Below are positions 1-6,103 of a stretch of DNA of 10,375 nt, piece after piece. The DNA lies in the NCBI GenBank assembly GCA_964643485.1, contig CAZXRA010000173.1:1-10375 (forward strand), in the 5' to 3' direction. The first letter of the stretch is position 1. Each line of letters begins with the position of its first letter. Source of the stretch: Iamia sp964643485 (GTDB taxonomy: Bacteria > Actinomycetota > Acidimicrobiia > Acidimicrobiales > Iamiaceae). Under the pieces are notes generated by a model. The model worked only from the letters and a program-made list of their open reading frames with translations, searched no databases and was not told the DNA's origin. The position numbers and the translations under genes are program-made.

Positions 1-1236
1 CCCGATGGAGTAGGGCGGCATGTTGTAGTGCAGCAAGTAGCGCTTCTTGGTCTGGAGACCGAGGGTGTCGATCAGCTGGTCCATGCGGGGCATGCCCAGG
101 GTGAGCACGTTGAGGACCTGGGTCTCACCCCGCTGGAACAGGCCGGTGCCGTGGGCCGTGGGCAGGATGCCCACCTCGGCCGAGACGGGCCGCAGGTCGC
201 GGGGGCCACGGCCATCGATGCGGACGCCCTCGTTGACGAGGCGCTCACGGATGACCTTCTTGGTCAGGCTGCGGATGGCGTTCTTGACCTCGCGTTCCCG
301 GCCGGCGAAGGCGCCGCTCTCACCGGTGAGTTCTTCGACGATGCGGGCCTTGGCCGCATCGTTGGCCGCGTTGCGCTCACCCTTGTCGGCGATGGTGTTG
401 GCCTGGGCCAGCTCGTCGCGACCGGCGGCGGCCACGGCGTCGGCGATCTCGTCGTCGTAGTCGAGCTGCGACTCCCACACGAGAGCGGGGGCCACACCGG
501 CCCGGGCCACGAGCTCGCGCTGGAGGGCGATCGACTCGCCGATCCAGGTCTTGCACTTCTCCAGACCCTCGGCGATGACGGCCTCGGTGACCTTCGGCGC
601 GCCGGCCTCGTAGTAGCTCCAGGCCTTCTCGGTGCCGTTGCCCTCGACCATCATGATGGCGACGTCGTCGTCACCGACGGAGCGGCCGGCCACCACGAGC
701 TGGAACGTCGCCTCGTTGATCTCCTCGAAGGTGGGATGCGGGATCCACTCGCCGTCGGTGGAGTAGGCCAGACGCACGGCGCCCAGCGGCCCGTCGAAGG
801 GCAGGCCCGACAGCATCAGCGCCGCCGAGGCCCCGTTGATGGCCAGCACATCGTGGGGGTTGACCTGGTCGGCCCCGATGATGGTGGCCACGACCTGGGT
901 CTCGTTGCGGTAGCCGTCGGCGAAGCTGGGGCGCAGCGGACGGTCGATGAGCCGGCAGGTGAGCACGGCTTCGTCGGCCGGACGGCCCTCGCGGCGGAAG
1001 AACGAGCCGGGGATCTTGCCGGCGGCGTACATCTTCTCCTCGACGTCGACCGTCAGCGGGAAGAAGTCGATGCCCTCGCGGGTGAAGGTGGCGCCGTTGG
1101 CGGTGACCAGGGCGCGGGTGTTGCCGAGCCCCACGACGACGGCGCCCTGCGACTGCGGGGCGAGCACGCCGGTGGACAGCTCGATGGTCTTGTCGGTGCC
1201 CGAGACGGGCGCCGACACGGTGATGGCCTCAGCCAT
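1..1236 (-). CDS. pnp: Polyribonucleotide nucleotidyltransferase (PNPase), N-terminal part (3' end outside window)
   Basis: PNPase degrades RNA 3' to 5' by phosphorolysis and can add tails. The first 412 residues are present, and the frame is open to the left edge. The first RNase PH-like domain includes TRALVTANGATF (40-51), DFFPLTVDVEEKMYAAGKIP (57-76) and the conserved FFRREGRP (79-86) and RLIDRPLRP (95-103). The helical linker domain follows (about 150-310). The second RNase PH-like domain begins with VRIDGRGPRDLRPV (338-351), then GLFQRGETQVL (365-375) and KKRYLLHYNMPPYSIG (397-412). The rest of the catalytic domain, KH and S1 lie outside the window. One oddity is ILPTAHG (357-363), where most PNPases I recall have LPRTHG. 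The long plus-strand open frame opposite this gene is a GC shadow. Expression probably comes partly from read-through and partly from the 195-nt rpsO-pnp interval. Confidence 0.98.
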   Translation of the reverse strand, partial: MAEAITVSAPVSGTDKTIELSTGVLAPQSQGAVVVGLGNTRALVTANGATFTREGIDFFPLTVDVEEKMYAAGKIPGSFFRREGRPADEAVLTCRLIDRPLRPSFADGYRNETQVVATIIGADQVNPHDVLAINGASAALMLSGLPFDGPLGAVRLAYSTDGEWIPHPTFEEINEATFQLVVAGRSVGDDDVAIMMVEGNGTEKAWSYYEAGAPKVTEAVIAEGLEKCKTWIGESIALQRELVARAGVAPALVWESQLDYDDEIADAVAAAGRDELAQANTIADKGERNAANDAAKARIVEELTGESGAFAGREREVKNAIRSLTKKVIRERLVNEGVRIDGRGPRDLRPVSAEVGILPTAHGTGLFQRGETQVLNVLTLGMPRMDQLIDTLGLQTKKRYLLHYNMPPYSIG

Positions 1237-1242
1237 GGGGTA

Positions 1243-1248
1243 TCTCCT
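1243..1248 (-). promoter_or_regulatory. Ribosome binding site of pnp
   Basis: AGGAGA on the coding strand lies 6 nt upstream of the ATG at 1236 and fixes the pnp start. It directly follows the GC hairpin at 1251-1269, so folding of the leader could affect ribosome access. Confidence 0.8.
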
Positions 1249-1250
1249 CT

Positions 1251-1269
1251 GGGACCGCGGCGCGGTCCC
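1251..1269 (-). other. GC-rich hairpin in the pnp leader
   Basis: The minus strand reads GGGACCGCGCCGCGGTCCC, a perfect inverted repeat able to form an 8-bp stem with a 3-nt loop. It ends 2 nt before the pnp ribosome binding site. In enterobacteria, pnp mRNA is controlled by RNase III cleavage of a leader stem and PNPase itself. Whether this smaller stem has such a role is unknown. Confidence 0.6.
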
Positions 1270-1390
1270 GGTCGGTGCCCCGGACGGGCCAGCTCCCAGT
1301 CGGCATCCCCCCGGCTCCCACTCCTTCGGTGGGCCGGGACGAGGGCGACCGGCAACTGATCCGTTCCTGTCGGGCACGGTTTCTCTTGTC

Positions 1391-1425
1391 AAAAAGGCGA
1401 CAAGCGCCCGGCGGGCGCTTGTCGC
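1391..1425 (-). terminator. Rho-independent terminator after rpsO
   Basis: The arms GCGACAAGCGCCC and GGGCGCTTGTCGC form a perfect 13-bp stem with a 3-nt loop (1397-1425). In the direction of transcription this is followed by C and five T residues (1395-1391). It starts 6 nt after the rpsO stop. It should end or attenuate the upstream operon and reduce read-through into pnp, so pnp probably has partly independent expression. It is the only strong intrinsic terminator I found in the window. Confidence 0.9.
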
Positions 1426-1431
1426 GGGTTA

Positions 1432-1704
1432 CTAGCGGCGCAGGCCGAGCTTGGCGATGAGCGCCCGGTAGCGCTCGACGTCGTTCTTGGCGAGGTAGTC
1501 GAGCAGGCGGCGGCGCCGACCCACGAGCATGAGCAGGCCCCGGCGGCTGTGGAAGTCGCGCTTGTGGACCTTGAGGTGCTCGGTGAGGTGGTCGATCCGC
1601 TGGCTCAGCAGGGCGATCTGCACCTCGGGGGACCCGGTGTCGGTGTCGTGGAGCTTGTGCTCCGCGATGACGCTGGGCTTGGCGCGGTCGGTGATCTCGG
1701 ACAT
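1432..1704 (-). CDS. rpsO: 30S ribosomal protein S15
   Basis: S15 is a primary 16S rRNA-binding protein that organises the central domain of the 30S subunit and contributes to bridge B4 with the 50S. The 90-residue product is the standard length. It shows the family landmarks: HDTDTGSPEVQIALLSQRI (19-37), the LTEHLKVHKRDFHSRRGLL stretch (40-58) with the rRNA-contacting His/Asp/Ser residues, LVGRRRRLLDYL (60-71), and a C-terminal LIAKLGLRR. The ATG at 1704 is preceded by AGAGAGA at a suitable distance. Its stop is followed after 6 nt by a strong intrinsic terminator. This rpsO-terminator-pnp arrangement is classical. Confidence 0.98.
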   Translation of the reverse strand: MSEITDRAKPSVIAEHKLHDTDTGSPEVQIALLSQRIDHLTEHLKVHKRDFHSRRGLLMLVGRRRRLLDYLAKNDVERYRALIAKLGLRR

Positions 1705-1844
1705 GCGGTGTCTCTCTGGATTGCGGGCCGCGGCGCGGCCCCGGGTGGGCATCGAACCCGGCTCTACCGACCGTGTACTGCCGGAGCAGCCGGTACGCAT
1801 CGGAGGGCGGTCGGCCCGGCACGCCCGGCGCGCCAGACCAGGGG
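1705..1844 (-). promoter_or_regulatory. rpsO 5' leader, candidate S15 autoregulatory RNA
   Basis: The 140 nt between the hydrolase stop and the rpsO ATG can form several structures. CCGGCT (1788-1793 as read on the minus strand) can pair with AGCCGG (1758-1763). The latter also overlaps a CCGGG arm (1757-1761) that can instead pair with CCCGG (1741-1745), so the two folds exclude each other. A GC hairpin follows at 1725-1741. S15 represses its own mRNA through unrelated leader RNAs in several phyla, so a regulatory role is plausible; that this leader does so is inference. No convincing -35/-10 promoter is visible in it. Confidence 0.4.
1725..1741 (-). other. GC-rich hairpin just upstream of the rpsO ribosome binding site
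   Basis: The minus strand reads GGGCCGCGCCGCGGCCC, a perfect inverted repeat that can fold with a 7-bp stem and a 3-nt loop. It lies 7 nt before the purine-rich GAGAGA-type ribosome binding site (about 1711-1717) of rpsO. Its core CCGCGCCGCGG also occurs in the hairpin before pnp. Confidence 0.6.
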
Positions 1845-3032
1845 TCACGCTAGCAGCGCCGGCCCCCGCCGCCCCGCATCCGTCTCGCCCTCGCCGACAT
1901 CCTTCTCGTCGACGCGCCAGCGATAGCGGGGGCGACCCTGGCGAGGCAGGGCGTCGATGTCCTCGTCGGGAGGCGACAGGTCGAGGACGCGGGCTCCCGG
2001 TTCGAGGTAGGCCCGGTCGAGATCCTCGAAGGTGGCCTGGTCGAGGTAGCCGGGGCTGGACAGGCCCAGGTCGTCGGCCACCCGGTCCATGATGGCGGCC
2101 CCGACCCGACTGGTGAGCAGTCCCTCGAGGATGGCGGGCAGGGTGCGGGGATCGCGCAGCAGCCAGGAGTGACGGGCCTTCTCCACCGTGACCAGGGTGC
2201 CGTGGCCCCGCTCGGCCGCATCGCGGGCCGATGCCAGGGGGACGGCCACGTCGCACTCGCCGTGGATCACCACGAGGGGGATGCCCTCCTCGGCGATGCG
2301 TTCCAGCATCCAACCCGACCCCCGGGACCGGAGGATCGACACGGCCGGGCCCAGCATCCGCCACGGCCGGCGGGCATGCCCGGCCAGCACCGGGGCGTAG
2401 AGGCGGCCCAGCTTGCGGGCCTGGGCCGGGTCGCGCAGCAGGGGGAGGGTGGAGACGCTGTCGAGCACCAACACCCCGGCCACGCCGGCCATGAGCGGCG
2501 GGGCCAGCCGGAAGAGGTTGACCATGCGGTCCCAGGTCTGGCCCACGATGGCATCGAGGAGGATCACGGCGACGGCCCGCTCGGGCTCCCGGGCGGCCAG
2601 CTCGACGGCCAGGCGCCCCCCCATGGAGTGGCCGGCCAGGATGGCTCGGCGGATGCCCAGCTCGTCGAGGACCCGGCCCAGCAGGTCGGCGTAGTGCTCC
2701 ATGGTCGAGCCGCCGGTGGGCAGGCCGAGGGTGCCGCCGTGGCCGGCGGCGTCGATGGCGATGACCCGGAACCCGGCCCCCACCAGGCGGCTGAGGGTCT
2801 GGGCGTAGAGCATCCCCTCGGCCGTGAAGCCGTGGACCAGCACGAGGGGGACGCCACGGCCGCAGACGGCCACCCCCACCTCGTGGCCGTCGGACAGGGT
2901 GACGGAGTGGCGGGCCAGACGGGGCAGGCGACGGGCCCGGATCTGCTCGGGACGGTCGGCAGGGCCGATGACGGGGACGGTGTCGGGTGAGGTGGCGACC
3001 TTACGGATACCTCCTGACATGGGATCCAGCAT
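1845..3032 (-). CDS. Alpha/beta hydrolase with a C-terminal extension
   Basis: This is a cytosolic alpha/beta-hydrolase-fold enzyme of 395 residues; the substrate is unknown. The oxyanion-hole motif is HGF (67-69). The nucleophile elbow is GHSMGG with Ser136. The acid is probably Asp261 in GECDVAVP, and the base His288 in KARHSW, so the triad is complete. A lid-like helical stretch lies around 165-245. About 90 residues (306-395) follow the normal end of the fold. They include DRVADDLGLSSPGYLDQ and an Asp/Glu/Arg-rich, probably disordered tail that I do not recognise. No signal peptide or membrane anchor is evident. The ATG at 3032 has GGGAG five nt upstream (3038-3042), which favours it over the second Met at residue 5. 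A 49-nt gap separates it from ribF, so it is probably transcribed with it. It may be an esterase, C-C hydrolase or haloperoxidase-like enzyme; annotation should stay generic. Confidence 0.88.
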   Translation of the reverse strand: MLDPMSGGIRKVATSPDTVPVIGPADRPEQIRARRLPRLARHSVTLSDGHEVGVAVCGRGVPLVLVHGFTAEGMLYAQTLSRLVGAGFRVIAIDAAGHGGTLGLPTGGSTMEHYADLLGRVLDELGIRRAILAGHSMGGRLAVELAAREPERAVAVILLDAIVGQTWDRMVNLFRLAPPLMAGVAGVLVLDSVSTLPLLRDPAQARKLGRLYAPVLAGHARRPWRMLGPAVSILRSRGSGWMLERIAEEGIPLVVIHGECDVAVPLASARDAAERGHGTLVTVEKARHSWLLRDPRTLPAILEGLLTSRVGAAIMDRVADDLGLSSPGYLDQATFEDLDRAYLEPGARVLDLSPPDEDIDALPRQGRPRYRWRVDEKDVGEGETDAGRRGPALLA

Positions 3033-3081
3033 GACAGCTCCCGGACCAGATCCCGGTCACCCCCCGGTGCCGGCCCGGCGG

Positions 3082-4053
3082 TCAGACGCCGAGGAGGGCC
3101 CGGGCCTCGTCGCAGTCGCGGGCGATGCCCTCGACCAGAGCCTCGACCGACGGGTACTTCACCTCGCCGTGGAGGCGGGCCACGAAGCGGACGGCGACCC
3201 GCTCGCCGTAGAGGTCGCCGTCGAAGTCGAGGACGTGGGCTTCGAGCAGGGAGGCGTGGGCCTGGGCGTAGAAGGTGGGCCGCCGGCCCAGGTTGATGGC
3301 CGTGGGCAGGACGGACCCGTCGGCCCGGACGAACCAACCGGCGTAGATGCCGTCGGCGGGCAGGAGGATGTCGCCGGGGACGGCCACATTGGCGGTGGGG
3401 AAGCCCAGCTCCCGGCCCCGCTTGTCGCCCTCGGCGACCAGGCCTCGCACCTCGTGGTGCCGGCCGAGCAGGGCCGTGGCCCGGTCGATCTCCCCCGCCA
3501 CCAGGGCGGCCCGGATGGTCGTGGACGACACCTTCTCCCCGTCGCCCGTCGCGTCGGCACCGTGGACGCCCACGTCGGCGGCCGAGCGCAGGCCCAGGCC
3601 CTCCACCGTGAAGCCCAGGTCGTCGCCCATGCGACGCAGCAGGCCGACGTTGCCCTGGCGACGGTGGCCGAAGTGGAAGTCCTCTCCCACCACGACGGTG
3701 CGGGCGGCCAGGCAACCGGAGATCACCTCGTCGACGAAGTCCTCGGCGCTCTCGGCCGCCCGCTCCTCGTCGAAGAGCACGACGAGGGCCACGTCGACGC
3801 CGGTGGCGGCCAGCAGCTCCAGCTTCTGGTCGAGGTCGGTGAGGAGGAGGGGCGCCGACTCGGGCCGCACGACCATGGCCGGGTGGCGGTCGAAGGTGAC
3901 GACGGCGCTACGGACCCCGAGGGCCTCGGCCCGCCGCCGCACCTCGGCGATGACGGCCTGATGGCCCCGATGGACCCCGTCGTAGGCGCCGATGGTGACG
4001 GCGGCCCCCAAGGCGGGCGGCGGGCACGGGCCGTCGGCCCGGATGATCTCCAC
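3082..4053 (-). CDS. ribF: Bifunctional riboflavin kinase / FAD synthetase RibF
   Basis: RibF phosphorylates riboflavin to FMN and adenylylates FMN to FAD. The 323-residue product has both modules. The N-terminal nucleotidyltransferase shows IGAYDGVHRGH (21-31), VVGEDFHFGH (121-130) and VSSTTIRAAL (175-184). The C-terminal riboflavin kinase shows GDKRGRELGFPTANV (209-223), GIYAGW (235-240), INLGRRPTF (253-261) and LEAHVLDFDGDLYG (270-283), with E271 in the position of the catalytic base. Both active sites look complete. The first codon is GTG, 11 nt after the stop of the flavin-barrel gene, without a good Shine-Dalgarno sequence, which suggests coupling to that upstream gene. In related genomes ribF commonly sits between truB and rpsO, as here apart from the two extra genes. 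Confidence 0.97.
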   Translation of the reverse strand: MEIIRADGPCPPPALGAAVTIGAYDGVHRGHQAVIAEVRRRAEALGVRSAVVTFDRHPAMVVRPESAPLLLTDLDQKLELLAATGVDVALVVLFDEERAAESAEDFVDEVISGCLAARTVVVGEDFHFGHRRQGNVGLLRRMGDDLGFTVEGLGLRSAADVGVHGADATGDGEKVSSTTIRAALVAGEIDRATALLGRHHEVRGLVAEGDKRGRELGFPTANVAVPGDILLPADGIYAGWFVRADGSVLPTAINLGRRPTFYAQAHASLLEAHVLDFDGDLYGERVAVRFVARLHGEVKYPSVEALVEGIARDCDEARALLGV

Positions 4054-4064
4054 GGCCGGCGACG

Positions 4065-4742
4065 CTAGGGGAGGGTGACCGCCGTCGGCGGATCGAGGTC
4101 GGGGTGACGCAGGTCGGTGGCCGGCACCGGCGGCGCCGCGATGAGGGCCAGGGGGACGACACCGGCCCAGACCGGGAGGTCGAGGTCAGCCTCCTCGTCG
4201 ATGGGCCCGCCGGTGCGGGACTTCACCGCGGCGTCGTCCAGGGGCACCCGGAGCAGCATCGTCTGGCGGGTCTCGGCCCGGTCGGGCTCCCGCACGACGG
4301 CGGCCCGCCCTGGAGCGGCGTGGTCGACGAGGCGGGCGAACCCGGCGGCCACGGCGCCGGGGTCGGTGACCCGGGTGGCGATGCCTCGCACCACCACGCT
4401 GCGGTAGTTCACGGAGTGGTGGAAGGCCGACCGGGCCAGGACCAGGCCGTCGACGTGGGTGACGGTCACGCAGGTGGGCAGGCCGGCCTCCAGGCCCCGC
4501 ATCAGCCGGGACGCCACCGAGCCGTGCAGCAGGAGGTGGTCACCGTCCCGGGCGTAGACCATGGGGAGGACCACGGGCTCCCCGTCGGCCACCAGGCCCA
4601 CGTGGGCGATCCACCCGGCGTCGAGCACGGCGTGCACGGCGGCCTCGTCGTAGCGGGCCCGGCCCGGCGCCCGACGCACGGTGCTGCCCTCCGACGGCGG
4701 CGCGGCAGGCAGTTCGGTCGACGGCGGCAACGGTGTGGTCAC
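4065..4742 (-). CDS. Pyridoxamine 5'-phosphate oxidase-like FMN-binding split-barrel protein
   Basis: The product belongs to the Pyridox_ox_2-type branch of the FMN-binding split-barrel superfamily. From the GTG at 4742 it has 225 residues. The core runs from VRRAPGRARYDEAAV (22-36) through GWIAHVGLVADGEPVVLP (43-60), DHLLLHGSVASRLMR (68-82), THVDGLVLARSAFHHS (95-110) and NYRSVVVRG (112-120). It ends with VKSRTGGP and the PVWAGVVPL strand (190-198). The HGS and NYRSV elements are typical of this branch. The family binds flavin, but substrates are generally unknown, so true pyridoxine-phosphate oxidase activity should not be assumed. A longer reading starting at 4901 would overlap truB by about 97 nt with Arg-rich shadow sequence, so I prefer the GTG, although no clear Shine-Dalgarno precedes it. 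It ends 11 nt before ribF, whose product makes FMN and FAD. Confidence 0.88.
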   Translation of the reverse strand: MTTPLPPSTELPAAPPSEGSTVRRAPGRARYDEAAVHAVLDAGWIAHVGLVADGEPVVLPMVYARDGDHLLLHGSVASRLMRGLEAGLPTCVTVTHVDGLVLARSAFHHSVNYRSVVVRGIATRVTDPGAVAAGFARLVDHAAPGRAAVVREPDRAETRQTMLLRVPLDDAAVKSRTGGPIDEEADLDLPVWAGVVPLALIAAPPVPATDLRHPDLDPPTAVTLP

Positions 4743-4753
4743 GTCCGCATGCT

Positions 4754-4793
4754 GGCAGGCGTGGATGCCGTCTCCGGCCGGGTTTCGCCTGCC
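4754..4793 (-). other. Possible hairpin between truB and the FMN-binding gene
   Basis: The arms GGCAGGCG (4754-4761) and CGCCTGCC (4786-4793) are exact reverse complements with a 24-nt loop. They lie in the 62-nt gap just upstream of the GTG start of the next gene. No T-tract follows, so this is not a standard terminator. It could be an mRNA leader structure or chance pairing. Confidence 0.35.
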
Positions 4794-4804
4794 TTCGGCT
4801 CCGA

Positions 4805-5707
4805 TCAGGTCGGGATGACCAGCTCGGGCTTCACCGCGTCGGCATCGCCGTAAGAGGCGTAGACGGCCAGGAGGGCACCGTCGGGGTCGAGCACGGCCCA
4901 CGGGCCGTCGCCCTCCCCCGGCAGGCCGACGGTGGCCCGGTCGAGCACCTTGCCGTGGCCCACGGCGATGGCGACGTGGCCCTCGACGGTCACGTGGTCG
5001 AGGTGGGCCACGGCGGCCGTCAGCGGCCGCAGGTGGTCGGGCGCCAGGTCGTCGAGGGCGACGGCCTCGGCCAGGGCGAAGCCCCCGACGGCGGTGCGCC
5101 GCAGAGCCCGCAGGTGGGCCCCACCGCCCAGAGCCCGGCCCAGGTCAGCGGCCAGGGAGCGCACGTAGGTGCCCGACGAGCACCTCACCGCGGCCCGCAG
5201 CACCCCCGGCTCACCGGGCACCTCGTCGAGGGTGAAGGACGACACGGTGACGGGCCGGGCCTCCCGCTCCACCTCGATGCCCTCCCGGGCCAGCTCGTGG
5301 AGCCGCCGGCCGTCGACCTTGAGGGCCGACACCATGGGCGGCACCTGGAGGATGGCGCCGGTGAACTGTTCGGCTACCACCCGGCGGGCGTCGTCGACGG
5401 TGACGTGGCCCATGTCGTGGCGGGCCGTCACCTCGCCGGCGGCGTCGAGGGTGGTGGTCTCCACGCCGAGCACGATCTCGGCCTCGTAGGCCTTGCCCAG
5501 CGGCGTCAGGTAGCGGAGCAGTCGGGTGGCCTTCCCCACGCCCAGCACGAGCACGCCGGTGGCGTCGGGATCGAGGGTGCCCGAATGGCCGACCTTGCGG
5601 GTGCCCAGGAGCCGTCGGCTGCGGGCCACGACGTCGTGGCTCGTCCACTCCGCCGGCTTGTCGACGACGGCAACGCCGTCAGGGCCGTCGCCCCCCCGGC
5701 GGCTCAT
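4805..5707 (-). CDS. truB: tRNA pseudouridine(55) synthase TruB
   Basis: TruB converts U55 in the T-loop of tRNAs to pseudouridine and also acts as a tRNA folding chaperone. The product is 300 residues, the normal length. It carries the motif-II loop GHSGTLDPDATGVL (40-53), with D46 as the catalytic aspartate. It also has the KAYEAEI strand with the conserved Tyr74, the VPPMVSALKVDGRRLHELAR block (122-141) and SSGTYVRSL (177-185) with the conserved Arg183. The C-terminal region (about 240-300) corresponds to a small PUA-like or actinobacterial C-terminal domain and is less conserved. The start ATG overlaps the rbfA stop (ATGA), typical of translational coupling. A gap of 62 nt separates it from the next gene, the first sizeable break after rbfA. 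Confidence 0.97.
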   Translation of the reverse strand: MSRRGGDGPDGVAVVDKPAEWTSHDVVARSRRLLGTRKVGHSGTLDPDATGVLVLGVGKATRLLRYLTPLGKAYEAEIVLGVETTTLDAAGEVTARHDMGHVTVDDARRVVAEQFTGAILQVPPMVSALKVDGRRLHELAREGIEVEREARPVTVSSFTLDEVPGEPGVLRAAVRCSSGTYVRSLAADLGRALGGGAHLRALRRTAVGGFALAEAVALDDLAPDHLRPLTAAVAHLDHVTVEGHVAIAVGHGKVLDRATVGLPGEGDGPWAVLDPDGALLAVYASYGDADAVKPELVIPT

Positions 5708-6102
5708 CCCTGATCGGTGCCGACCGTCCCGCCGGGATCGGAGTCGCGCAGCCCCCGCAGGACGGCGTCGATGCGTTCAGCCGAGCGGATCACCGGATCG
5801 GCCACGAAGGTCAGCTTCGGGGTCTGCTTCAACCTGGTCTCCCGGTTGATGGTGGCCTGGAGGCGGGGCCGGAGCTCGTCGAAGGCCTCGGTGACCTCGT
5901 CGTCGGCCTCGGCCCCGGCCAGCACGTCGAAGTGCACCACCGCCGCGCTCAGGTCGGCTTCGCAGGCCACGTTGGTGATGGCCACGTCGACCAGGCGGTC
6001 GTCGTCGATCTTCTCCAGGGCCTCGGCCAGCACCTCCCGGAGCAGCTCGTTGACCCGGACCATGCGCGGGTAGTTGCGCTTCGGGTTCATCCGCTTGGCC
6101 AT
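5704..6102 (-). CDS. rbfA: Ribosome-binding factor A (30S maturation)
   Basis: RbfA binds the immature 30S subunit near the 5' end of 16S rRNA and helps late maturation. The 132-residue product has the family layout. The N-terminal helix contains VRVNELLREVLAEALEKI (15-32). The KH-type core includes DVAITNVACEADLSAAVVHFDV (39-60). The RLKQTPKLTF segment (90-99) corresponds to the conserved R-x-x-P-x-L-x-F element, followed by the SAERIDAVL helix. A short Gly/Asp-rich tail follows. The start at 6102 is fixed by the strong upstream Shine-Dalgarno sequence and a 1-nt gap after ylxP. Its TGA stop overlaps the truB ATG in an ATGA junction, so RbfA and TruB are likely made in step. Confidence 0.96.
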   Translation of the reverse strand: MAKRMNPKRNYPRMVRVNELLREVLAEALEKIDDDRLVDVAITNVACEADLSAAVVHFDVLAGAEADDEVTEAFDELRPRLQATINRETRLKQTPKLTFVADPVIRSAERIDAVLRGLRDSDPGGTVGTDQG

Positions 6103-6103
6103 G

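Noticed and set aside
28..1359. 443-residue open frame on the plus strand opposite pnp
   Set aside because: It is antisense to an unmistakable PNPase, is rich in Gly/Val/His/Asp as expected for a shadow of GC-rich codons, and shows no recognisable domain.
1364..1392. Confident promoter for pnp from the TTGACA at 1392-1387
   Set aside because: No hexamer resembling TANNNT occurs at 16-19 nt spacing, so the -35 match alone does not support a promoter call.
1741..1794. tRNA gene in the rpsO leader
   Set aside because: Only D-arm-like and T-loop-like strings are present. There is no anticodon arm, no acceptor stem, and the T-stem outer pairs do not match.
1432..2364. 310-residue reading of the rpsO frame extending into the hydrolase gene
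   Set aside because: Only the last 90 residues are S15. The upstream part is a shadow frame across the hydrolase gene and the rpsO leader.
4743..4901. Longer N-terminus for the FMN-binding gene (start at 4901)
   Set aside because: It would overlap truB by about 97 nt in another frame and add Arg-rich sequence absent from the family; the GTG at 4742 fits better.
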